Below are positions 24,084 to 35,383 of a stretch of 64,000 nt of DNA, piece by piece. How positions within the stretch are numbered: position 1 is the first letter of the stretch; each line of letters starts with the position of its first letter. Source of the stretch: Chalciporus piperatus (Eukaryota > Basidiomycota > Agaricomycetes > Boletales > Boletaceae); the NCBI GenBank assembly GCA_038093975.1, contig JBBPTG010000020.1:186001-250000 (forward strand). The letters are read 5' to 3'. The position numbers and the translations under genes are program-made. The notes beneath the pieces were generated by a model, which had not been told where the DNA came from, did not search any database, and saw nothing but the letters and a program-made list of their open reading frames with translations.

Positions 24084-26141
24084 TCATCGCAACCCTGTCT
24101 CTTCATGCCCCCCGACGCTTCGCTTCCCCCGGATCTGTTCGCCCATATCCAAGGCCCTCTTACCTTCCAACCACAACATCGCCTCTGAGTTTTGGGAAAC
24201 AAAGACTTCATGAAATTTCCTAGAGAGCCTGTGATTCAGAATGCCTACCTTGATAAGTCCTTGGAACGACCCTTGGGATTTCATGACGTTCATTGTCCTT
24301 CGCCCAGGTAAACCTAAAGTCGTTCGTTGTCTCTTCCCGACCTGTTGTCACATCAACGACGTTTGCCTGGACCCGGACGTGCTGTTTTCAGGATGCAATT
24401 TCGCGGGTAACCCTGCGTTTAGTACGAGCCCCCGGGCGAGACGACGGGAAGACTTACGACTGCACCGGAGAGTTCACCTGGAAGGCTGGCGTTCAAGATT
24501 TGAGATTCAAGACGAAGAATTGATCCAATGTTGACTGGCTTTCGGAAGGAGATGCCGTCCAACGAGAGGAATGAGACATGCGACTTGGTGAAAAGACAGG
24601 AATTTGCAAAACCAAGCTGCGAATGTATGCATGAAAGAATCGACGGGAATATCAAAGGTAGCCTACCTCGTAAGCAAGACGCATCAAATATCCTGTTCAA
24701 CAAATCAGCAAAGTCTTTGGCACACAATCATAAAGAGACCGTACCTCCGAAAACTTTGTGATGAACGCTTCGTCGATGTTAGTAGCACGATTCAAACGCG
24801 AAGGTGCAATAGACTGACTTGCGCTCTTGGGGGAACATCAGCATGGTCTTCTCAAGTCTAGTATCTCCCATCCACACTCTATCATTCGCGAGGGTGACGT
24901 TATCTTCTTGCCCGTACTTTAAGAAGGTCTGATGGAGCTCTGCTGCTTCTTCAGAGCTTGGGGGTACGCGTGAGAGTGATTGCATGGCCAGACATTTTCT
25001 ACGGTTCTGGGCATCTGCAATAGGTGTGTCAACACAAGCGATGGTCAACGAACAAGGGTGCCCTGACTCTTTCCCATGGCGTACAGTGCCTGTTCCTCTG
25101 TAGTACTAATAACCAGCGGGTTGACTGGGTGTGCTTCAAGCGTTCGGGCGTCTCTGCAAACCATCGAAAAGCGGCCTAGACGGGGATTGACGCTCAGTTT
25201 GTTGGGAATCTATGTGTCTTACACACCAAGCATAAGCGTCTCTTCCGCTCCGTTGACACCGAGTGCCTCCATTTTGACGGCTACCTCCATCGAGCTTTTG
25301 CCGACGTAAATAACTTGGCCAGATAAACGAATGTCCCGTACTGGGAGCAAAGGGGCGAGCATGTCTAATCTGCCCGTATGTGACGATTAGGTATGAAGTG
25401 ACCGGTGAAGAAGGTCACGAACCTGTCCACCGCGGCGGTCACAATGTAAAACCCTCTCTCTGAGATCCGTCCAAGGGTCTCCACCTCTGGTCCGAGCATA
25501 TGCTTATATGATATGGATCCAGCCAAAGAATCTAAGTGCTCCATGAGCATACCAGTACGAATACCACCGTACGCGTTGGTGTATTGTTCGAGCAGCGCGG
25601 GGGATGATTTGAAAGGAAGAAGGATCTGAGTATAGGTGTCATGCATGTGGCGAGGAGGCAATGACTCCTGCGATGGTGTTGGAGTAGAGTGGTCGAGAGG
25701 TTCTTGGGCCGTGGATGAATTCAGAAGACGCTCTGACCAAGGCGTACTCTTCCTCATCGGAATGACACTATCAGACACTCAGCTCGAGTTCTTGAGACAT
25801 CATTGAAGGATACTTCGTACTTGTGGTGTGCTGGATTTGACATTGCTCCTGCCGGCGCTGTCAGATCGAGGGTGAGACCACCGACTGCAAGTGACTTACG
25901 AACCGCCTTGAGCAGTGCATCCATTGCCTGTACATCTTGTGTTTCAGAGGCCGCTTTGACCTCTGTGAGCTGCCTGTTGATATTCTTGACATTGGGTGAA
26001 GTGGATAGCCAGCGGACTCTCCTGAAGCGCATGGCGTCGTCAATTGATCTACTGGGACGCGAGGAGAACTTACCTAGGTAGTGTTCTGGATGCAAGGTAG
26101 CGTCGCGCGTTGAGCACCGCGTTCAAGTAATGGAAGTTCAT
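24084..26141 (-). CDS. Mitochondrial acyl-CoA thioesterase, ACOT9-like (double hotdog)
   Basis: Predicted to hydrolyse acyl-CoA to free acid and CoA in mitochondria. The chosen start at 26141 gives an Arg-rich, acid-free presequence (MNFHYLNAVLNARRYLAS, then RTLPRRVRWLSTSPN). Downstream exons give a first hotdog unit (MHDTYTQILLPFKSSP, then YGGIRTGMLMEHLDSLAGSI) and ERGFYIVTAAVDR. A second unit contains HVSFLSLDGISFRKPVNIG and GSILRLESQILNAS. The end, MLWLEGKRALDMGEQIRG, is the usual C-terminal helix of ACOT9-type proteins. About eight short introns are present and internal borders are approximate. The gene diverges from the SDR gene with about 220 bp between starts. Confidence 0.82.
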
Positions 26142-26364
26142 TGCCGTCCACCGGATCTCAAGGTCGTGCGCGACGTTACACGCGATGGTGTCGGTTTCAC
26201 AAGACTGTCAAGACCGCCGATCTCAGCCGACTCCGAATGGCATGTGTTGGCCGTCACTAAGGCTGTTGAGCGTCGTTCAACCCTCAGCGCTCAGCAGCTG
26301 TGAGCTCGACCATCAGTTGATTGCCAGGGTCAAGTAAAATCGTATCCCAACCAACTCATCGACA

Positions 26365-27703
26365 ATGGGCTTGGCGTATTCACTTCTCCGAGAGCTGTAC
26401 CCACCCAAGCCTCACTTCACAGCGGAATCTGTCCAAGACCTGTCTGGAAAGGTTGTCCTCATTACCGGAGCGAACACGGGAATCGGTAAAGAAACCGCGC
26501 GGGTCAGTCACTTTTCACTCCGTTCAGATACTCTCCATTCACTCAGAATCACGCCGGTTTCTACTAGGTTTTACTGACGAAAAACGCGAAAGTGTGGATT
26601 GCATGCCGTGACGAGGCAAAGGGTCAGGCGACTCTAAAGCAGTTGAAGGAACTCACCGGACGCGATGCCCACCTTCTCAAACTCGACTTGTCAAACTTGA
26701 AATCGATCAAAGAGTCTGCGGAAGAGTTCTTGCGGTAGCTGCTTCTAGAATCTTTGGTTCTAAACCGGATGCACTCATCCTTTCCCGACAGGCAAGAAAG
26801 CCAACTGCATATACTCTTCAACAACGCGTACGTACCTTCCGTGCACATCCCTGTCAGTCCGGTTGGCCCACACCCCCGTGCAGCGGGGTGATGCATGCAC
26901 CCGTCCATATGGTCACCGACGACGGATACGACCTCCAATTTGGAACGAACGTACTCGGTCACTTCTACCTGACCAAACTCCTGTTGCCGCTCCTTGTATC
27001 CTCCGCTAAAGCTTCCCGCGAAGGCACTGTCCGCGTCGTCAATGTCTCGTCGAATGCGCACTGGATGGGCGGGCTCAAATTCGACACATTCAAGGATAGC
27101 CCAATGAGGAGGGCAGACAGCACGTTCAGGTTGTACGGACAGAGCAAAACGGTATGTCTGTATTCTATCTGTGACGGAACGACTTGATCAACGCATATAT
27201 GTAGGGTAACGTCGTGTTCTCCGCTGAGCTGCACCGAAGATACCACGACCAAGGAATCGTTTCCACCTCCCTCAATCCGGGTATGACTCTCACTTACTTC
27301 GCCTGCTCCCCTTCAACGATTCACCTATGTTTTCTATCAGGGGCGATCAAAACTGAGCTGCAACGTCACCACGGTAGCATTTCACAGATGATCGGTGTAA
27401 GTCATTTCCATCCGGTGTTCCCTTGCGTCTAAAGTGTCGATCCCCTCCTGGTTTTAGTCCATGATCACGTGGGACGTTTCATATGGCGCCCTCACTCAGC
27501 TATACGCAGGCACCGCCCCCGAAGCCGCCGAAATCGGTGGACAAGTGAGTTCAGATTTTCATAGATGTTGGACCAAGTTGTTGATGCGGTGGCAGTACCT
27601 TGTTCCCTGGGCACGCATTGGTCCAACACGTGCGGAAACTAAGGATCCTGAACTCGGTAAAGAGCTTTGGACATGGCTGGAGGAACAGGTTGCAGTTCTA
27701 TAG
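26365..27703 (+). CDS. Short-chain dehydrogenase/reductase (retinol-dehydrogenase-like)
   Basis: NAD(P)-dependent oxidoreductase. Start [18 protein letters not shown] at 26365 is followed by the Rossmann loop [17 protein letters not shown] (TGxxxGIG). Further exons give [34 protein letters not shown], the strand [30 protein letters not shown] with the catalytic Ser region, and LYGQSKT, which supplies the active-site YxxxK. The C-terminal exons end in [19 protein letters not shown], the tail common to fungal SDRs of this type. About six short introns. Substrate unknown. Confidence 0.87.
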
Positions 27704-28761
27704 GCTATGTCGTCTTTCGTCCCGCAGAGGACCAACAACCTGGGCGGGGTTGTTAAGTGATGGGGATTGAAGTCAACATTCTCGTGAGCAAGGACATTGT
27801 GGTACTTTTTTTCTATGGGTAGAATTCTAATGATGACGGACATCATCTGCTACAAAGTCACCTTGAGGTCCAGAAGAAAATCTACTCATAATCTGAAGGA
27901 ACACACCTCTTTGCTGAAAATAACTGACAGCAAAAATCCCCGAGACACAGCGCCGATAGCACCCGCGCGCCCCTAGGTGGGGGTTCAAACCATAGTCAGT
28001 CGAGGAGTTCAATTTGAACTTCATCCTTCCTTCATCCTTAAACTTTCCTGTCCGATGTCTCGCCACCCAATAGGTATGTATCCATATTTCGTTACTATGT
28101 TGCGTTGTACATTGGCTGACACCATAGACAGTTACCCAGCCTCGAGTGCCTGACATGTTCCTTGTGCACACGTGTGTGTACTCCTACAACATGGAACCGA
28201 GACCATACTTCTTCCGGTTGTCGAGCGTCGTACGGTCTATTCGCGCGCAGCGGCGAAAGGGTGTAGAGGTATGACATGTCATTGTCAAGGACGAGATAGA
28301 AGCCAACGCATGGCTTTATCCAGAAACTCACTGGACTTTTCAAGAAATCTAAAAAGTATTCTATGCCTGTGGTCATACTACTTCAAGTTGTGATGATTGT
28401 ACAACCCCATGGGACGAGCCTAATTTTGGCAAACTGTAGAACTTGACTTCGTGCTTTGCGTAGGAACATATTTGTACTATCTTTGAATCGAGACCCGTTT
28501 GACATTGACAAACTGTAAGACGCAAGTCATGTATGTTGCATAGATAAATCTTGCACCAAATTTATAGTTGTTAGTCACCTTACTGCGTCAGAGACTCATC
28601 CTGATAATCGTGAACAAAAATTTCAAGTCGCGGTGGTCACTGCACTGACACGATAATAGCAAACGAGATCAATTAGGTAGAACGCTAGCTATACGAAACA
28701 AACGCGCAGCCCAAAGTGGAGAACCGTGTCCATCCTAACCAACTACTGCAATCCTCAAACC
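27704..28761. other. Intergenic
   Basis: About 1.05 kb between the SDR stop and the hydrophobin stop. The sequence is AT-rich in its right half. I see no gene, RNA or clear repeat. Confidence 0.4.
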
Positions 28762-29204
28762 CTAAGCATTGACGTTGATAGGAGTGCAACCAACGTTAAC
28801 AACCCCGTTCTAAATCCAGATTAAGCACCCAATAAACTCTGTGTATGTGACAAAGGACTTACGAATTGGTTGTTCGTGCAGCAGACCTTTTGTTGTTGAG
28901 CAGCACAACCCTGACTGGTCCCAATGAGAGTGGGCGCCGAGCAGGTCACGCCGACGAGACCCGCAGTGCTCTGAGCTGCCTGGAGGGCACCCAATGTGGC
29001 GAGCAAGCCGCTAACCTGGGAAACCTGAGTCACAGAGCAGCGTTAGTCGAGTCCACTGGCACAGACAGAGAAGATCAGTCAATGTACCTGCTGGACGCTG
29101 TTGCAGCAGCTGATCGAGCCACCGCTGCACTGGTCGCGTGCCTCAAGGGGCGAAGCAGTGGCGAGGAGTGCAAGGGGAAGGAGAGCGAAGACACGAGCGA
29201 ACAT
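28762..29204 (-). CDS. Class I hydrophobin
   Basis: Small secreted amphipathic protein of 108 residues that would coat aerial hyphae or fruit-body surfaces. Exons code 39, 54 and 15 residues with introns after SVQQ and NNQF. The signal peptide is MFARVFALLPLALLATASP. Eight cysteines appear in hydrophobin order: C in DQCSGG, CC in SISCCNS, C in GVTCSAP, C in SQGCAAQ, CC in KVCCTNN, C in NVGCTP. The gap between the third and fourth cysteines is about 32 residues, as in class I. The gap from the fifth to the sixth is seven, longer than the usual five. The last exon reads NGVVNVGCTPINVNA. Confidence 0.92.
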
Positions 29205-29400
29205 CTTGGTTGATAGAAGAGTGAGGTGAAGAAGAAAGCAGAGGATGGGTTGTGAGTCTGGGTTTAGACCTCGCTCTGGCTGCTCTTTATACCTGGGGGA
29301 CCCGTGGTCTAGTCCGACATTACGCAAAAAATGTTGTGCATTTCTCGGCTGTACGTGTGTCGTAAAAATCACGCTCTAGCTCCGAGTCCGAAGACAACTT

Positions 29401-29555
29401 CATCAGCCTGCCGAGAAACTCGAAACTTTTCGTACCCGTTTTTCTTTATGTCTAGAGCATCAGGTAATTCCCTTATTTGTGAAGAGCCAACCAATCAGAG
29501 CTCACAAATCATGCCAAAAGACTCGTCAAAAGCGTTACGTGACTATGCTGCTCGA
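29401..29555 (+). repeat. 155-bp dispersed repeat, copy 2
   Basis: This is the inverted partner of 265-419, about 97% identical. It sits about 200 bp upstream of the hydrophobin start. Its orientation relative to its downstream gene is opposite to that of copy 1. Confidence 0.85.
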
Positions 29556-30077
29556 AGGATTGATTGTTCTGGAACTTGAATCTGGATGTTGTTCAAGCGA
29601 GAAAAGCGAGAGAAATATGGTCTAATATAGTAGCATTTGGCAGTCTAAGTTTGACATGACTTACATGTTACAACACATTGTCAGCATGTTGAACTTGAAG
29701 GTGACGCCGGCAGTCGAGGCTGGACGCTTGCAATCATTTACGCGAGTAAGCGTGCCCACACGGATGGGGAGTCCTCTAAGTTAACGGGTTCCTAGTCTTC
29801 AGTCCTTGCAAGAACGGGGGTGAGGAGAGCGATTCGTATTCACCTGGATGTTTCGATACTTTGAGTGGTTAGGTTGTGGGTCCTCAAGTCTCAAGGACAA
29901 AGTGTGGATTCGCCGCAGAAACGCAGATCCACCAAACCTTGCGTAAGCTGCCATGATCTTTAATATGCTAAATATCTGACAATCACACGGGTACAATGAG
30001 GTAGTATCCAATCATTGATTGAAGGAATCTTTCTGGTGGCCGCATGTCGTCGGGTGACTATGGGATGGGGAGAATGA

Positions 30078-30495
30078 TTAGCGTCCCCCGCCACACGAGA
30101 GGGTGTAATGGCACGAGGTTAGCACACCTGCTCTATCCAGTGTTGTCCATTCGAAGTCTCGCAGTCCTTCCATTTCGTCCTTGATATTCGTCTGTGTCTC
30201 ATCATGAGTAGGGGCAACATTTGAGCGATGACATGGCCTGGTGTAGGTGTGAGTACTTATACTGCGAGGGTGAGTAAGACGGATATCATGGAGACTCACG
30301 GAAAGATTCAATTGACGTGCAATCATAGTTTATCCTTGCATGGGGTACGCACTCTCGAACGAGGTTGTAGCACTTGTCATATTCCTGCCCAAATTCGAGT
30401 TCAAGGCCGATCCATCTGTTGAAGGTGAACGCCACTCGATCGTTCAACACACACACCTCTGTCGTAACATTGCGATTGAGCGAAGGCATGGACAC
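30078..30495 (-). CDS. Unrecognised possible small gene
   Basis: Two open stretches on the minus strand have a protein-like composition and can be joined by a 43-44-bp intron with GTGAGT and CTCGCAG borders. The first contains VAFTFNRWIGLELEFGQEYD. The second contains EMEGLRDFEWTTLDRAG and SCHYTLSCGGGR before a stop. The start is uncertain because an in-frame stop lies just upstream of the first stretch. I recognise no family. It could be a decayed gene or a chance frame. Confidence 0.25.
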
Positions 30496-30810
30496 TCCAT
30501 CGACGGTTCATGTGTACGGATGGTCTGGTATTAGAATCCGTCCTCTGATGCAAAGTTCCGACGGTTCCGGCCAGTCCAGCACTGCGACAGGCAGTAGTCA
30601 CACATTACGTTTATCGCCCAAGAACAACTTGAAGCAAGACAGAGCCACTGCCTCGTGCCCTGGAGTTCGAATCTTCGGAGAACTTGAGGTCAAAATCACC
30701 CGAATTTATCTCACTACACCCTTCTGAAGGACGGACTGAGACCGTATTCAAGACTCAATCGTGCGCGCTCATCTATATTGCCTTGATCGACCTCAGCGAC
30801 CTTCGATTCT

Positions 30811-30839
30811 TCCGGTTCCGGTTCCGGTTCCGGTTCCGT
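30811..30839. repeat. Hexanucleotide (TCCGGT)n tract
   Basis: Nearly five tandem copies of TCCGGT lie inside otherwise unannotated DNA. Several hundred bases on either side of it (30.5-31.3 kb) hold nothing I can support. Confidence 0.8.
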
Positions 30840-31311
30840 TTCCTTCACTCTCCGGTCCAACAAGAAATGCAAACACTGTCAGAGTTACGATCGTCCAGAA
30901 TTCCCGGTAAGTTGGTCCGGTTGTCATGTACAATATCAGTAGATATCAGTCTAATGAGATGGTGCGAGGCGTGAGTGATGTATTTCCGCGCAGGTCCATA
31001 CACGTGGCACTCAAGTCACTGTTTCACTCTTGGCTCAATTCAATTCTGCATTTTCAGGTAGAGAGATGGAGAAAGGAGGCAATTTCCCTTATCAACATGT
31101 TGATGTAATTGTAGTGCAAACAACTTTCTTCATCCTTGAAAGTCGACAAATCAGGTTCACACTTATAGTGCCTTCTGTCTGTGACAGCAGTTTCGAACAG
31201 AAAAGCTGATTCCATGACTGCAATTGTGAGGTTAAGATTGAGGTCTAATCTAAACGACGGAGCTACAAGACTGAACCCGAATGAGAGACATCAACTTGAA
31301 TGAGCAGGTAG

Positions 31312-33387
31312 TCAAGGTGAAGTTAACCCGCTCGGATAAGCCTGAGCATTCTTCGCAGTCGTTACATAAGGCAACTGACAGCTTCCCTTGTCTTGAACAC
31401 ACGCAGCAATAGCAGACCCAACACTTTGTCCTTCGAGGTATGCGCCTTGCAAGAAACCTATCAATATGTAAATCACAAGGAGTCAGCCCACATCGCATGG
31501 AATCGATCGCCTCAGGAATGACACACCAAAGTATTTCACGCTGGTAGCCTCACCAGCGAACCAGAGACGATTATTTACCGTGGCCCGCAAGTTTTCCGAG
31601 TGAGCAGGAATATATGATGGTCCCCAATTTGAGTACGACCCGCGGAACAACGGGTTCGAAGCCCAGTACGGCATGAAGAAGTCGATCGGATCTGGTACAG
31701 TGATGTTTGGGTACATCGCACGAAGAACTTCCATAGCCTCCGACTGAACTTGCGAGATAGGGAGTCGTTCGACGTAAAGGGACCAATCTCCCTGCAATGG
31801 TATGAGATCGGTCATACTATCCGAGCTGTGAGGGAGAACGAGCTTACAGTCACGGTGACGAAGATGATACCAGAACCTGGGAAGAAGCCTTCGTGATCGA
31901 GGCTCTGCCAGACCGGGTACTTTCCGCGTTGCTGGTCCGCATACAATCCCATCTAGAAAAATGTGGGTGAGACAGGTGAAGCGTACTCCTGGTACAGGGT
32001 AGCGCGTTCTCACCTCGGTTGGGAACCAAAATGTTTCGTTGAACTGAAGGAAAATCTTTGTGTATGTGGCCTGCTGAAACCGTAAGCATGTGCAAAAGTC
32101 CGACGGCAAGGCTCAGCTGACCATCTCGATGCTGTTGATAGCTTCGATCTTCCAATCAGGTAAGGGGGGTTGGAAGGCGACATCAGCATTTTGCAAGACA
32201 CCGACACTGAACGTGCACAGAACGTGGTCGGCAGAGAACGTCATGCCACTCGCCGTCTTCACCGTGACGCTATCTGCACCATACTGAATAGACACGACAG
32301 TTTGGTTGTATACCACCTGCTGTGGCTGCAGAAATTCTGCTGCTTCTGCCGCCGCGATGTAAACATATCCTCGTTCGTCGATACACATCTGGTTGACATC
32401 AGAGTATCCACCGGATTCTGGGATGTATGTGAAGTTGTTGTTCTACATCGAATGAGAAGGACCTCGGGACGGATATGTCATTATGGTGCTCACCCATGCA
32501 GAAGCGAGCCACGATGTCTGTGAGAGCGACTGAAAACAACTCAGAGGTATGTTTCGAATGTCAGAGATGTCGCGCACCTGTGCATCTATTTCCACCAATA
32601 GACTATGGATTCAATAGTAGTTCAATCGGCGATGGAAAAAGTACTTGCATTCCTGCGAAACGGTCAGACAGGTTGCGTGTAGAAAGCACGATGGGACGCA
32701 CGAAGTCAACTTGGTAGTAGTTGCTGGCAACCTCTTGTGGCGTCGTAGGGCTCATGCCCATGATACCATACGCCGATTTCAGGCTCATATCGACTTCGCC
32801 CTCTTGCAATCGCTGACCTGATGGACAACAGTCACATGGAGTTTATGCAGAAAGGTGACAAGCATACCTGCGACAACGGTAGCTTCACTGAAGTCGTTGA
32901 CCGCGTTGTTGAATACATCCGTATAGTTGTTGTATCCATTGTAATCAAACGTAGCTGCCACCCCGTTATATGCATAGAAGACGAAGGAGGTAAAGCTAGA
33001 CATACTCATGCTTCCATACAGATCATTGTAGACGGTCGTCAAATTATGCTTGAGTGCCAATTCCCAGATTGGATTGGCAGGGCCGTTGCCTTGCTGCGTT
33101 CCCTGGACCCAGTTCGGACCCATCTCGATGACGACCTGTCTACCGGGGACACCAAACGGCGTGGATGACATGCGACCACCGAGCTCAGGCTTGGCTTCGA
33201 CGATAATGAAGTCGTCGATGCCTTGCTCGTGAAGCGTTCGGGCAGCGATGATGCCGGTCATCCCCGCACCGAGGATGAGAACCTTTGCGTGATTGGACGC
33301 AGTGGTGTTTGCAGTCTGAGAGAACGCGCCTGAGGCAGCGGAGAGCAGCCCGAACAGGGCAGCCTGAGCACAGCGGGAGAGATACAT
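31312..33387 (-). CDS. Secreted flavin-containing amine/polyamine oxidase
   Basis: FAD-dependent oxidase of amines or polyamines. I chose ATG 33387 because it begins a clear signal peptide (MYLSRCAQAALFGLLSAASG) just before HAKVLILGAGMTGIIAARTL, the dinucleotide-binding GxGxxG. ELGGRMSS and IEMGPNWVQGTQ follow, both typical of the monoamine/polyamine oxidase fold. The middle contains DHVLCTFSVGVLQ and PLPDWKIEAINSIEMATYTK. The C-terminal FAD-contact region reads NRLWFAGEATSVKYFG then LQGAYLEGQSVGSAI, and the protein ends SGLTSP at 31312. About eight short introns. A GTGAGT donor at about 33,470 suggests a 5'-UTR intron. A paralog begins at 113. Confidence 0.87.
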
Positions 33388-33943
33388 GTTCGTACTGACA
33401 GAAAGAGGCCCTTGGAAGACAAGGAGAGGTTTAAAAACAACGAAATACACTGGGAAAGGAGGAAGACTCACCTGATTATGCTCCGGTAGCCATGCGAAAA
33501 GCCGTGCATGAAACCTCGCGCAACGGCGAGATAAAAGTGGAACGAGGTGATTGGACCTTTATCGAAGCCGAGTCAAGTTCCTAGTGAAGGGTGAACGACT
33601 GTCTTCATCCGACCCCCGGGTCTGCCTAGGGAAGACTAAGTCAGGTTGAACACCCCGTGCCATGCGCAAGCGATCGCTTTCAAGTTGTCCGAGCTGGACG
33701 TTTGCTAGAGCCTGGACGTCGCCTGCCGAATGCCGGCTCGAGACTGCTTATCGCGAGCGTACCGCATGGTCGTGAGAGTGGACCAGCGAATTCAGTGACT
33801 TGGCGGGTCACAAAAAGGTCATGCGAAGTGAGATAGGCTTGCCATGCTCCGGGTTGAACAGGTCGGCAAAATTACCACTCACCAAGGTCAAGATCAGAGT
33901 TACGAACCAATCTAACGCCACACACTCGGCGAAAACCAAAAAG
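33388..33943. other. Intergenic, amine oxidase promoter
   Basis: About 550 bp between the WD40 stop and the amine oxidase start. No gene was recognised; a possible 5'-UTR exon of the oxidase lies near 33,470-33,500. Confidence 0.4.
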
Positions 33944-34693
33944 TCAGGGAATTGATTTTTCAATGGTCTCTCCGGTGCTAGAGTCAATCCAACAAGTTGA
34001 ATCATCCCTGCCATCATTAACGCAACATAAAAGCCGAGCTCCATCCGGTGACCAGAGCATATGATTGATCTGGGATTGGGGCTCCCGCTTGAGTGGTTCG
34101 AAGATAACTTGGTCACTTGCCACATCAAGAACAATGAGCGTGTGACCACCCTCATAGAACGCTGCGAGCCTTTTGCCATCAGGGGAGAAACAAGTTGCGT
34201 GGGGATCCCTATACCCTCCAATGGACTCGTAGCTGAATTCACCTCTGATTCGCATTATCCCCGCCATCTCCCATATGACAACATATTTTTCGTACCAGGT
34301 CGCGAAAAGCTTGTCGTGTGGAGCCTGAGAGAGGGTATTGCGGTGAACAATCCCATAGTTCTCACTCGACCCACATGACCATGGCCCACTTTCGAGTTCC
34401 TGTGTGTCCGCATTCCATACTTGAGCCACCATCTGTTCATCGACACAACATGAGATAATCCTCCCATCTCCGGTGATCCCGACACGCCGGACCTGGAATT
34501 CGTGGACCATCGAAGCACCGACTTGCGTGCCCTCCGTCAAAGTCCATATCCGTACGGTTTTGTCTTTCGAGCCAGTGACGAGACGGTCGTCAGTAAACCA
34601 TGTCAGGCAAGTCACATCTTGTTCATGGCCTGACTTGTTTTGGAAAAGTGGGGTTGCGATATCCCTGGCTGATTGATCGCCTGAGACTGCCAT
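33944..34693 (-). CDS. Small WD40-repeat protein
   Basis: A single-exon frame of 249 residues starting MAVSGDQSARDIATPLF. It contains about four WD40 blades: HEQDVTCLTWFTDDRLVTGS with KDKTVRIWTL; the blade ending MVAQVWNAD; YEKYVVIWEM; and ATCFSPDGKRLAAFYEG with HTLIVLDVA, plus the start of a fifth (INHMLWSPDGARLLCC). A closed propeller normally needs seven, so this may be a truncated remnant, such as the tail of a NACHT-WD40 receptor, or a small scaffold protein. There is no N-terminal nucleotide-binding domain in frame upstream; a LINE insertion starts 120 bp upstream of the ATG. Confidence 0.7.
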   Translation of the reverse strand: MAVSGDQSARDIATPLFQNKSGHEQDVTCLTWFTDDRLVTGSKDKTVRIWTLTEGTQVGASMVHEFQVRRVGITGDGRIISCCVDEQMVAQVWNADTQELESGPWSCGSSENYGIVHRNTLSQAPHDKLFATWYEKYVVIWEMAGIMRIRGEFSYESIGGYRDPHATCFSPDGKRLAAFYEGGHTLIVLDVASDQVIFEPLKREPQSQINHMLWSPDGARLLCCVNDGRDDSTCWIDSSTGETIEKSIP

Positions 34694-34810
34694 ACTGGTA
34701 TGTCTAGACGGAGGTAAAAGTGAGTCAAACCCAAGGAGAAGAACGAGGGGAAAAACCTTCAAGTTCAAGACTGCAAGTTGGTTTGGGTTCAACTGTTGGG
34801 GATCATCATC

Positions 34811-35368
34811 TTTTTTTTTTTTTGGACAAGTGTTATTATCATGTAGCAACTGACAAGTCTAGTCCTACACAATACACTAAGGCGGGAGTCAAGGACACCC
34901 GGTCCGAGGGAAAATGCTCTTACGCACGCCCCGCATTTGCGGGGGGTGTGGGGCTCCGTAAACTACCCGGTGTCCCCGGTATCAGCAGGGGGCCTAGGTA
35001 GGTTGATACCCACTGAAACCTCAAGGTCGACCACCCAATCGGGGGGTAGGGGGTTAGGCTGCTGGACAGCTGCTGTCCAGGTGTGGGATACTTTCGATGT
35101 TCGTTTAGGGTCGCGTTTGGATTTGGCTGTCCGTCTGTCTATGTCGAGTCTTGCTAGTATTTTGTTTGTCCATCGTGTTTTGATTGCTTCGGCTGTGTGT
35201 TGTTTACCGCTGATTACTCGTTCGCATCTGATTGCCCAGATTAGGTGTGCAGATTCTGATACCAATATTCTTTTCAGTTCTCGCTTCTCCTCTTCCGTTT
35301 GCTGTGGGTTGTCTGTTCTCTCTTTGCTGTGGTGTTATGTTTCCGCATCCCAGGATCTGTCCGATCGA
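34811..35368 (-). mobile_element. 5'-truncated LINE retrotransposon, 3' end only
   Basis: The minus strand codes degenerate remains of the C-terminus of a non-LTR reverse transcriptase polyprotein. It begins SIGQILGCGN and continues after a frameshift with SESAHLIWAIRCERVISGKQ and TRWTNKILARLDIDRR, a pattern typical of LINE ends in Agaricomycetes. It ends in a poly(A) tail seen as 15 T on the plus strand at 34811-34825. The element is flanked by a perfect 15-bp direct repeat, GGGGATCATCATCTT, at 34798-34812 and 35369-35383; its last two T overlap the tail. Confidence 0.88.
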
Positions 35369-35383
35369 GGGGATCATCATCTT

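Noticed and set aside
20496..27703. Biosynthetic gene cluster (P450, SDR, thioesterase, transporter)
   Set aside because: No backbone synthase is present, and the thioesterase and transporter belong to primary metabolism families; tuberin and a kinase separate the P450 from the rest.
30374..30727. 117-residue plus-strand frame with a repeat-coded Phe-Arg run nearby
   Set aside because: The repeat-coded part comes from the TCCGGT microsatellite in another frame, and no domain or splice signals support a gene.
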